Shown here: piece by piece, positions 26,248-32,763 of the stretch | Numbering within the stretch: position 1 is the stretch's first letter | How the letters are laid out: every line of letters begins with the position of its first letter | From: Cellvibrionales bacterium | GTDB taxonomy: Bacteria > Pseudomonadota > Gammaproteobacteria > Pseudomonadales > JAHEIH01 | NCBI GenBank assembly: GCA_024639455.1 | Contig: JAHEIH010000003.1 | Span: 1-64,000 of the forward strand | DNA: 64,000 bases | Reading direction: 5' to 3' | The notes under the pieces: model-generated | The model's database searches: none | The model's input: the letters and a program-made list of their open reading frames with translations, nothing else | What the model was told of the DNA's origin: nothing | Translations under genes and position numbers: made by a program

Positions 26248-26627
26248 GGAGGGTCCGCGTAGATGAGGAGGTGTCTTTGTAGCACCTTGGGGTGATTTTG
26301 CCTACCCCTGTGGGACCTTTCTCGTAGAGAAAAGGAACTAGCTTCAATTTGAATAAAAAATCATTCCCTTGTTCTTTGAACAAGGTCCCACGGGCCTAGC
26401 TCGGCCGCTCTCGGGCATCATGCTTCCTGTGGGACCTTTCTCGTAGAGAAAGGGAACTGACTTCAATATGAATTCATAATTTCACTCGGGCCTAGCCGCC
26501 GAGCCGCCTAGCTCGGCCGCACTCGCACATCCATGTGCTCCGCGGCATACCTACATCCTGTAGGCAATCGAACGCGCTTTCAGCGGTCGACCGCCATGCA
26601 TACCCGCCACTAGGCTTAGCCACAAAC
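26248..26627. repeat. Intergenic hairpin repeats (repeat locus B)
   Basis: Non-coding DNA holding several hairpins of the same family as locus A. CCTTTCTC-GTA-GAGAAA recurs at 26316-26335 and, more perfectly, at 26435-26453, each preceded by GTGGGA. CCTTGTTC-TTT-GAACAAGG lies at 26367-26385 and is followed by TCCCAC. Farther on are GCACATCCATGTGC near 26525 and CCTACATCCTGTAGG near 26550. Stem sequences differ but the outer GTGGGA and GGGAA flanks are kept. GGCCTAGCTCGGCCG is also repeated near 26394 and 26503. No protein gene is visible. Confidence 0.75.
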
Positions 26628-26660
26628 AAAAAACCCCCAAGCTTTCGCTTGAGGGTTTTA
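26628..26660 (-). terminator. Rho-independent terminator of tRNA-Ala
   Basis: On the minus strand, just downstream of the tRNA, ACCCTCAAGC-GAAA-GCTTGGGGGT forms a stem with one G-T wobble and a stable GAAA tetraloop, followed by a run of six T. It fits as the tRNA transcript terminator. Confidence 0.88.
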
Positions 26661-26664
26661 TATT

Positions 26665-26740
26665 TGGTGGAGCCTAGCGGGATCGAACCGCTGACCTCAA
26701 CACTGCCAGTGTTGCGCTCTCCCAGCTGAGCTAAGGCCCC
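26665..26740 (-). tRNA. tRNA-Ala (GGC anticodon)
   Basis: The reverse complement folds as a complete 76-nt tRNA with encoded CCA. The acceptor stem is GGGGCCT paired with AGGCTCC (one G-T pair), and the D arm is GCTC...GAGC. The anticodon stem is CAACA/TGTTG around the loop CTGGCAG, giving anticodon GGC (alanine, GCC/GCU codons). The T arm AGCGG-TTCGATC-CCGCT is canonical. A terminator follows on the same strand. I see no integrase gene or duplicated tRNA 3' end nearby. Confidence 0.97.
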
Positions 26741-26833
26741 TAATGTGGGATTCGAGGATGTCTCGAAGTGGTGCGCATAATAGAGGCTGAGGCGGGGAGC
26801 GTCAACCTCTGCGCGCCAAAAAAATGATGTTTT

Positions 26834-27718
26834 TTAGCTTTGTTCAATCAGTGCCTGAATGTGCTCTGCTGTTAGCGCAGGATCCTGTTGGGGAATGAAG
26901 TGTGTCAGGCTATCTAGATTGATATCGACGCCATTTTTGATGTGCTGAACTAAGCCCGGATAGGTAGGAGAATAGCTGAAACCGTAAAACTTATCGTAGC
27001 CAGGTGGTTGCATAGCGCGCAGCACGTGAACGGTCTGTTCTAAGCTCTCCAATGTTTCGTAAATCGCTTTATAGCTACTCATGTGACTGTAAACGCGGGC
27101 TTCAAACTCAGGCTTGCACGAGAGAGTATAGGCTTGCTTCTCGTCATCCCAGCGCAAGCCATGTTGGCAGTAATCGCGAAAGACGTCGCTATCAAACATA
27201 GCAAAGGGTTGGCGATCGCGGTAGCGCTCTATCATGGCATCGATACTTGGAAATTCTGCTTGCCGGGCCTTGGTGGCTTTTTCTGCATGCCCCATCGGTA
27301 CATCACCTCCACGGTATACCTCTGGCGGCAAAATGACGGGGTCGATCAGCATCACTTTTTCGATGATATTTGGCTCCAGATGGGCCGTGATAACACTGGT
27401 GACAGCGCCAAGGGAATGGCCAACTAAGACCACTTTTAGCAGTCCCAAGTGGCGGATGGTATGAGCGATGTCTTCGCCAAATTCATACCAATTGTCGAAC
27501 TGGGTGGCTCCACTAAGCCCATGGCCACGAAGATCAATGGCAATGACGTGGTGGTGAGGGAGGTGACTAATGACTTTGTCCCAGGTTCTTCCATGAAAAC
27601 CGGTAGCGTGCAGTAAAACTACGCTAGGTTTATCTTTTTCTGCGTGTCCCCACTCGTGAACACTGATGTGCATGTGGTTGATGTCAACAGACTTTTGTAC
27701 AGGGGTTCTAGGGTGCAT
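26834..27718 (-). CDS. Alpha/beta hydrolase
   Basis: A 294-residue cytoplasmic alpha/beta-hydrolase fold enzyme. LLHATGFHGRTWDKVI supplies the oxyanion loop (HAxGFHG) and GHSLGAVTS the nucleophile elbow with its serine. An acid is likely in LIDPVIL, and the final histidine is probably His278 in LTHFIPQ near the C-terminus. The type of ester or amide cleaved is unknown. It is the nearest upstream gene to the bacteriocin-type cluster but is divergent from it, and 105 bases separate the two starts; I see no reason to include it in that system. Confidence 0.87.
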   Translation of the reverse strand: MHPRTPVQKSVDINHMHISVHEWGHAEKDKPSVVLLHATGFHGRTWDKVISHLPHHHVIAIDLRGHGLSGATQFDNWYEFGEDIAHTIRHLGLLKVVLVGHSLGAVTSVITAHLEPNIIEKVMLIDPVILPPEVYRGGDVPMGHAEKATKARQAEFPSIDAMIERYRDRQPFAMFDSDVFRDYCQHGLRWDDEKQAYTLSCKPEFEARVYSHMSSYKAIYETLESLEQTVHVLRAMQPPGYDKFYGFSYSPTYPGLVQHIKNGVDINLDSLTHFIPQQDPALTAEHIQALIEQS

Positions 27719-27823
27719 GGTTATATGGCCAGGGTCGCTTGTAACAGAAACGTATAAAAACTTCGTAGATCTTAACTACAATTTATTCAACACGTTATAT
27801 CCGTTAATGACAGCAAGGATGCT

Positions 27824-29062
27824 ATGAATAACTCATCAATTTATCGGCAGGAAGCCGTTCTCTTCGCCCAACAGGGGCGGGTAAAACCCTTTTACACGCC
27901 GCTTAAAGCGAATTATGCCTTCGCGGTAATCTTTTTTATCGTTATTTCACTTGTGGCAACCGCTTGGCTGATCAATCACCACTATGTGCGCTATCAGACC
28001 GTGCGTGGTTGGGTTGAGCCCAGTAGTGGCGTGATGACTCACCGCGCGCCTACTAACGGTCGCATTATTGAGCAATATGTCACCGCGGGTGATGAGGTGC
28101 AGGCTGGCGATGTGTTAATGCTGGTAACGCCCATGAAGTTTTTGGCCGATGGTGCCTCGGTGGTGGATCTTCAGCAGCACTTGTTAAACAAGCAGCAGGC
28201 GACGCTGGTCGAGCAACATAAACGCGAAGTTGAACTGGAATCGAAAAAAACGCTCATCGTACAGAACCAGCTAGACGCTTCAGATAAGAAAATTTCGCTG
28301 ATGCAGCAGGCTTATCAAGACCGTCAGCGTATCTTGGAAATGGCCAATGCCCAGTATGAGCGTGCGGCAAAGCTCTTTAATCAAGGGCACGTGGCAGAGG
28401 CATCGCTGCTCGATCTGCAAGAAAAGATTCATCATGTTCGCCTACAAATGATCACGTTACAAACCGACCTTTCGAACGAGCACAGTCAACGCTTGTCACT
28501 TGAACAGCAGCGTCAGGCGGTTCAGACCGAAACGGATATGGCACAAATCCGCAACGAGCTAGAACAATCGGCTATTGAACAGCGTCGCATCGAGCTTCAG
28601 CAACAGGGTTTTCAGGCTGTTATAGCGTCACAATCGGGTGTGGTTGATAGTGTCGCCGTACATACGGGTGACGAAGTGAGCCTTGGTCAGGCATTGATCA
28701 ATCTTCTTCCACATGGATCCAGCCTCATTGGCGTGATGAAAATACCTGTTCACGCCGCGGGCTTCGTTACTCAGGGGCAGTCGGTGGAACTGCGATATAA
28801 CGCCTTCCCCTATCAGAAGTACGGTATACATCGCGGTGTCATCCATCAGTTAAACGATACGCCAGATGCGGATACACGCGGCGAGTTTTTCTATACGGCC
28901 AAGGTGTCATTAGATGATGAAACAGTGCTTGCTCACGGCCGGCATTACCAACTGAAAACAGGTATGAGTTTTGAGGCCGATGTGGTGTTGAGTCGTCGGT
29001 CTTTCGTTGAGTGGCTGTTTGAGCCGCTCTATTCATTGCGTGGAGGTTCCACGTCCCTATAG
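27824..29062 (+). CDS. HlyD/CvaA-type periplasmic adaptor of peptide exporter
   Basis: A 412-residue membrane-fusion protein that links an ABC exporter to an outer-membrane channel. One transmembrane helix covers about residues 28-50, after a short cytoplasmic N-terminus. Then comes a split lipoyl-type domain (residues 60-105, containing APTNGRIIEQYVTAGDEVQAGD), a long alpha-helical hairpin rich in Gln/Glu (about 110-255), and the second lipoyl half (ASQSGVVDSVAVHTGDEV). The beta-barrel region ends in a hydrophobic C-terminus. The architecture matches colicin V/microcin adaptors (CvaA, MchE). Its C39 ABC partner is encoded at 29923. It is the first gene of this plus-strand cluster. Confidence 0.9.
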   Translation: MNNSSIYRQEAVLFAQQGRVKPFYTPLKANYAFAVIFFIVISLVATAWLINHHYVRYQTVRGWVEPSSGVMTHRAPTNGRIIEQYVTAGDEVQAGDVLMLVTPMKFLADGASVVDLQQHLLNKQQATLVEQHKREVELESKKTLIVQNQLDASDKKISLMQQAYQDRQRILEMANAQYERAAKLFNQGHVAEASLLDLQEKIHHVRLQMITLQTDLSNEHSQRLSLEQQRQAVQTETDMAQIRNELEQSAIEQRRIELQQQGFQAVIASQSGVVDSVAVHTGDEVSLGQALINLLPHGSSLIGVMKIPVHAAGFVTQGQSVELRYNAFPYQKYGIHRGVIHQLNDTPDADTRGEFFYTAKVSLDDETVLAHGRHYQLKTGMSFEADVVLSRRSFVEWLFEPLYSLRGGSTSL

Positions 29063-29081
29063 CTAGATATGGAGATCAGCT

Positions 29082-29285
29082 ATGCAAAATGTTGTTATGG
29101 AGTTAAGTCGTATGTTATCACCGCGCGAATCACAGGTGTTTGGAGAGTTGTTGTTGGGGCGCCCCAATAAAGTGATCGCGCGAAATTTGTGTATTGAGGA
29201 GCGCACAGTGAAATTTCATTGTTCCAACATATACCGAAAGTTAAACATCAATAATCGCCAGGGCTTGTTAACGTTTTTTAGTTGA
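29082..29285 (+). CDS. Free-standing LuxR-type HTH protein
   Basis: A 67-residue protein that consists of almost nothing but a GerE/LuxR-type DNA-binding domain. LSPRESQVFGELLLG opens helix 1, and KVIARNLCIEERTVKFHCSN covers the scaffold and recognition helices, with the family's TVK at the recognition helix start. There is no sensor or receiver domain. The gene sits between the adaptor gene and the precursor peptide gene, with AGATATGGAG-type ribosome site before ATG. A role in controlling the peptide operon is a reasonable inference. With no input domain, its activity may depend on its amount or on another partner. Confidence 0.85.
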   Translation: MQNVVMELSRMLSPRESQVFGELLLGRPNKVIARNLCIEERTVKFHCSNIYRKLNINNRQGLLTFFS

Positions 29286-29380
29286 TTCTGGCATTCGGTT
29301 CAGTGGCGTGTTGAGCGTGGCTTACCGATACTAAAAGTGTTCTAGCAATTCCGCTGGGGCACAATAAAGAGGATTAAATC

Positions 29381-29584
29381 ATGGATGATTTAACGATTGA
29401 AATGAACCTGTTAGACGACTCAGTAATGGATCAAGTAGCAGGTGGTTGGGTGCAGTATTTCACGACCTTTGGCGCAGCAGCGACCATGTTTAAAGCGTCT
29501 TATGAAACGGCGAATTTCTTCGGCGCTCAGACCTTGGGTACCTGGCTTGGTGGCGAAATTTACGACTACTACAACATGCCTTAA
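29381..29584 (+). CDS. Double-glycine leader bacteriocin-type precursor peptide
   Basis: A 67-residue peptide with a classic double-glycine leader. Residues 1-22 are acidic and end MDQVAGG; hydrophobic residues sit at positions -4 (Val19), -7 (Met16) and -12 (Leu11), as C39 peptidases require. The predicted product is residues 23-67, 45 amino acids beginning WVQYFTTFG. It is rich in aromatic residues (12 of 45), contains a GxxxG (GTWLG) and GG, has no Cys, His or Arg, and has a single Lys, so the net charge is about -2. Such a charge is unusual for a bacteriocin. AGAGGA precedes the ATG. Antibacterial activity is not proven; a signalling peptide is possible. Confidence 0.8.
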   Translation: MDDLTIEMNLLDDSVMDQVAGGWVQYFTTFGAAATMFKASYETANFFGAQTLGTWLGGEIYDYYNMP

Positions 29585-29635
29585 GACCTTGTGGGTCCGC
29601 ATGGCGGACCCATCTAATACTAAAAGGAAGCAAAA

Positions 29636-29905
29636 ATGGACAAAATCAACGTATGGGTGTTCACGATGGTGTTAGCCATGTTGAGCTTGGTGGGTGCTAA
29701 TACCTTTATCAATATTCAGCAGCAGGATTGGTCAGATGTCGCGCTATCGGTGGGGATAATAATTTTTTTACTGCCCTTACCGGCCAATCTGCGCTTTATC
29801 AGTGCGCAGTTAGCTAGCCAAACCGAGCGTGTCCCTGCGGTGAATGCTCTGCACAGTGTGGCTGGATTGGCCTTTGTTGGCGGTATTTTCGCTAAAATTA
29901 TCTAA
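29636..29905 (+). CDS. Small three-helix membrane protein, candidate immunity
   Basis: An 89-residue hydrophobic protein that I do not recognise from any family. Three membrane helices are predicted at about residues 6-24, 34-52 and 69-87, separated by polar loops (INIQQQDWSD and SAQLASQTERVPA). It lies between the precursor peptide gene and the exporter gene, with 51 bases on one side and 17 on the other, and is preceded by AAAAGGAAG. In class II bacteriocin and microcin clusters this position is commonly held by the immunity protein, which is often a small multi-helix membrane protein. Immunity is inference from position and topology only. Confidence 0.7.
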   Translation: MDKINVWVFTMVLAMLSLVGANTFINIQQQDWSDVALSVGIIIFLLPLPANLRFISAQLASQTERVPAVNALHSVAGLAFVGGIFAKII

Positions 29906-29922
29906 TAGATTAGAGGTGTCCC

Positions 29923-31962
29923 ATGGAAGGGATCCTAACTAGCCACGGGATGTGGCGGTTTCGCCGAACACGCCGAGTGCCCATCATTTGGCAGGCAGAA
30001 GCTGGGGAGTGTGGGCTGGCTTGTTTGGCTATGTGTAATGCCTATCACGGCATTCACATCAATTTAAAACAGCTTCGCGAGCGCTTTGGTAATGCTGGGC
30101 GGGGCGCTTCTATTAAACAGCTTCGCGCCATTGCTCTGCAATGTGGCTTGCGTGGTCAAGTTTACAGCATAGATTTGACGCAGTTGTCACGTGCGAAAGG
30201 CCCGGTCGTGTTGCACTGGGATTTTAACCATTTCGTGGTATTTGTCGGCAAGCGTTTCGGGCGTTATGTCATTCATGATCCAGGTCGCGGTGAACGGTGG
30301 CTGTCGCGTGCAGAAGTATCGCGCCACTTTACCGGTATTGCTATGCTGCTTGAGGCGGAAGTCGCAGCAGTCGAGACGCCCAAGCCTCCGCGTTTAACCA
30401 TAAGACGATTGCTATATAGCACCACAGTGGCTTCTCAGGTAGGTGCGCTGGTCGCGTTGTCGATTATCCTGCAGGCCTGCTTGTTACTGTCTCCGTTGTA
30501 TATTCAAACGGTGGTTGACGATGTTGTACTTCGTGTAGACCACACCTTATTAACGAGTCTTGCGTTAGGCTTTGGGTTGCTATTGGTATTCCAAACCGCC
30601 TTACAATATGTGCGTGATACCGCGGTATTAAGGTTTGCCGCTGCTCTGCAATTGCAATTCGGCCAACGTCTTTTTCATCACTTGATGGCATTGCCGCTTA
30701 GATTTTTTAGCGCACGGCATATCGGCGATGTCCAATCACGCTTCAATGCCATTGATTATTTCAGAGAGGTGCTTAGCCAGCAATTGGCGATAAGTCTAGT
30801 TGATGGCTTGCTGGCACTGGCCTCAATGCTTGCGATGTTCGCTTACAGCCCATTATTGAGTTCGGTGGTTATATTAACCAGTGGGGTCTCTATGGGGCTC
30901 GTGTGGGCTTGTAGTTGGTGGATACGCCGCGCCCAGCAACGTGCCATTCAGGATAGGGCGGAGTTGGACGGCCATTTCATTGAAAGTGTGACCCATATAC
31001 AAACAATTGCTCAGTTGGGCTGGCGCCTAGAACGCAGCGCCCAGTGGTGTGAAAAACTGCAAGACTTCAATGGTGCTGATGTGCAGGCTAAACTCTGGCA
31101 GCTTCGTCTAGACACTATTGTGCGCGGCGTGCAGGGGGGAGAGCACATCCTACTAATATACTTAGCGGCGCAAGCGGTGATGGCGGATCAACTCACCGTG
31201 GGCATGTTATTTGCCTTTTTGGCCTATAAGGGGCGTTTTAGTACCGCTAGCCAAGGCTTGATCAGTGCACTGATTACGCTGCGGATGCTGCCAATGTACC
31301 GCGAGCGGTTGGAAGATATCGCCCTGACCGAGCGACAGGGTGATTGTTATTTGTTTGATCACCCGCAATCCGCGTTATTGCAGGTATCTCAGCCTTCGTT
31401 TGCGTTGGAGCTTCTCGAAGGAGAATGCGTGGCTATTGCGGGCAGAAGCGGCGGCGGTAAGTCGACGTTGATGCGTCAATTACTCGGTTTAGAGACCGAG
31501 GCAGGGTGTATCCGTTGGGCGTGCCCTCGGCATGAGGTGGCGGCTGTATTGCAGGGTGATAGTTTGCTCAGTGGTAGTCTGCGGGACAACATTTGCAGCT
31601 TTAGTGCGTCGCTGGATCCACAATGGTTGCAGCAGGTTTGCCGCATTGCAGGGGTCGATAGTCTACTGACAGATCTTCCCATGGGGCTGGAGACCGTGGT
31701 CGGCGAATACGGTCACGCCTTGAGTGCTGGTCAGAATCAACGCGTACAAATCGCCAGGGCGCTGTATCGAAAACCGAGGGTGTTGTTACTTGATGAGGCC
31801 ACGAGTCATCTGGATGTAGCCGCCGAAAAAAGGCTGATGGCAGCGCTGCGAGATCCGGACTTAGGGTTGAGCATTTTGATGGTGGCGCACCGTCCCGACT
31901 GTCTGGCGGCGGCCGATAGAGTGGTGGCGCTTAATGGCCCATCGCCAGCATTTTCATCATAG
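29923..31962 (+). CDS. C39-peptidase ABC exporter (CvaB/MchF type)
   Basis: A 679-residue protein in three parts. Residues about 15-145 form a C39 cysteine protease with Gln24, Cys30 (GECGLACLAM), His103 (NHFVV) and Asp119 (HDPG), all in place. It removes double-glycine leaders. About 155-445 is a six-helix ABC membrane domain. About 480-679 is the ATPase: Walker A GRSGGGKST at 507-515, signature LSAGQ at 600-604, Walker B VLLLDE at 620-625, and switch histidine 656. All catalytic residues are intact. It should cleave and export the peptide from 29381 with the adaptor at 27824. The 3' end overlaps the convergent TauE/SafE-like gene by 32 bases. Confidence 0.93.
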   Translation: MEGILTSHGMWRFRRTRRVPIIWQAEAGECGLACLAMCNAYHGIHINLKQLRERFGNAGRGASIKQLRAIALQCGLRGQVYSIDLTQLSRAKGPVVLHWDFNHFVVFVGKRFGRYVIHDPGRGERWLSRAEVSRHFTGIAMLLEAEVAAVETPKPPRLTIRRLLYSTTVASQVGALVALSIILQACLLLSPLYIQTVVDDVVLRVDHTLLTSLALGFGLLLVFQTALQYVRDTAVLRFAAALQLQFGQRLFHHLMALPLRFFSARHIGDVQSRFNAIDYFREVLSQQLAISLVDGLLALASMLAMFAYSPLLSSVVILTSGVSMGLVWACSWWIRRAQQRAIQDRAELDGHFIESVTHIQTIAQLGWRLERSAQWCEKLQDFNGADVQAKLWQLRLDTIVRGVQGGEHILLIYLAAQAVMADQLTVGMLFAFLAYKGRFSTASQGLISALITLRMLPMYRERLEDIALTERQGDCYLFDHPQSALLQVSQPSFALELLEGECVAIAGRSGGGKSTLMRQLLGLETEAGCIRWACPRHEVAAVLQGDSLLSGSLRDNICSFSASLDPQWLQQVCRIAGVDSLLTDLPMGLETVVGEYGHALSAGQNQRVQIARALYRKPRVLLLDEATSHLDVAAEKRLMAALRDPDLGLSILMVAHRPDCLAAADRVVALNGPSPAFSS

Positions 31963-32596
31963 GCATGGTTGCCGTCCAAAGCCCAAATAACATTATGCTG
32001 ATCGCCACCACAAATCTGGTTGTGCGTTGTCTAAACAAACGTTGTAGCCACGCGCCGCTAAAGCTGGCAGCAAGCATGGAGGGCAGGGTGCCGATACCAA
32101 AGCCCAGCATCAACCAAGCGGCATGACTGTCGCCACTATAGGCAATAGCCCAGCTGAGCGCGGAATACACCAATCCGCAGGGAAGAAAGCCCCACAATAA
32201 GCCAAGAGCCACGGTGCTCCACAAGGTACGCTGCCCCATTAAGCGCCGACTTATGGGTTGCAGTCCGCGCCATACAATAGCGCCGCCCCGCTCGAGGATT
32301 TGAATACCGCGCCACCAATCTAGCATGTATAAACCCATGGCAATCAGCAATACACCGGCAAACAAACGCATGGCGGGCATGAGCGATTTTAGATCGCCGC
32401 CGATAGCGGCAATACCTCCCCCCAATAGCCCTGCAATGATGGCATAGCTAGCGACACGGCTAAGGTTAAACAGCGTAATCCGCCACGCCGTCGATTGTTG
32501 TTGGCCAAGTGCCGCTGCGATACCGCCACACATGCCCATGCAGTGCCCACTGCCCGCTAAACCCATCAGAATCGCGGCGGCGAATCCTTCGATCAT
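31931..32596 (-). CDS. TauE/SafE-like membrane protein of the cbb3 cluster
   Basis: A 221-residue inner-membrane protein with about six helices. LMGLAGSGHCMGMCGG at the start holds the cysteine and histidine pattern of the sulfite-exporter-like family members found in cytochrome cbb3 assembly clusters (the SafE-like protein next to ccoS in Pseudomonas). GLLWGFLPCGLVYSAL is the second conserved segment with a PCG motif. It likely helps with copper or thiol delivery to the oxidase, but this is inference. Its start ATG overlaps the ccoS stop codon (ATGA), so it is translationally linked to the operon. Its 3' end overlaps the exporter gene on the other strand. Confidence 0.9.
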   Translation of the reverse strand: MIEGFAAAILMGLAGSGHCMGMCGGIAAALGQQQSTAWRITLFNLSRVASYAIIAGLLGGGIAAIGGDLKSLMPAMRLFAGVLLIAMGLYMLDWWRGIQILERGGAIVWRGLQPISRRLMGQRTLWSTVALGLLWGFLPCGLVYSALSWAIAYSGDSHAAWLMLGFGIGTLPSMLAASFSGAWLQRLFRQRTTRFVVAISIMLFGLWTATMPMMKMLAMGH

Positions 32597-32763
32597 TGTT
32601 GAGTATCCTTGTCGTTGCCAGTTTTGTCATCGTCGAACAAAATACGACTCGCCTCGTTGTCTAGATCGTCGTATTGGCCACTGTTGATAGACCAAAACAA
32701 CAACACGATCACCACAATGGCAAACAGGATGGCGATCGGAATGAGAAGATAAAGACTGTTCAT
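32593..32763 (-). CDS. ccoS: cbb3 oxidase maturation protein CcoS
   Basis: A 56-residue protein: one membrane helix (about residues 3-24, rich in Ile, Val and Leu, starting MNSLYLLIPIAILF) followed by LFWSINSGQYDDLDNEASRI and an acidic tail. The SGQYDDL(D/E) motif is the CcoS family hallmark. CcoS is needed for cofactor insertion into CcoN. Both ends overlap neighbours by four bases as ATGA: the start overlaps the ccoI stop codon and the stop overlaps the TauE/SafE gene start. This small gene is easily missed by length filters. Confidence 0.93.
   Translation of the reverse strand: MNSLYLLIPIAILFAIVVIVLLFWSINSGQYDDLDNEASRILFDDDKTGNDKDTQQ

Noticed and set aside
26665..26740. tRNA-Ala as a genomic-island attachment site
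   Set aside because: There is no integrase gene and no repeated tRNA 3' end in the window.
26834..27718. Alpha/beta hydrolase as part of the peptide export cluster
   Set aside because: It is on the opposite strand with its own start region and has no known role in double-glycine peptide systems.
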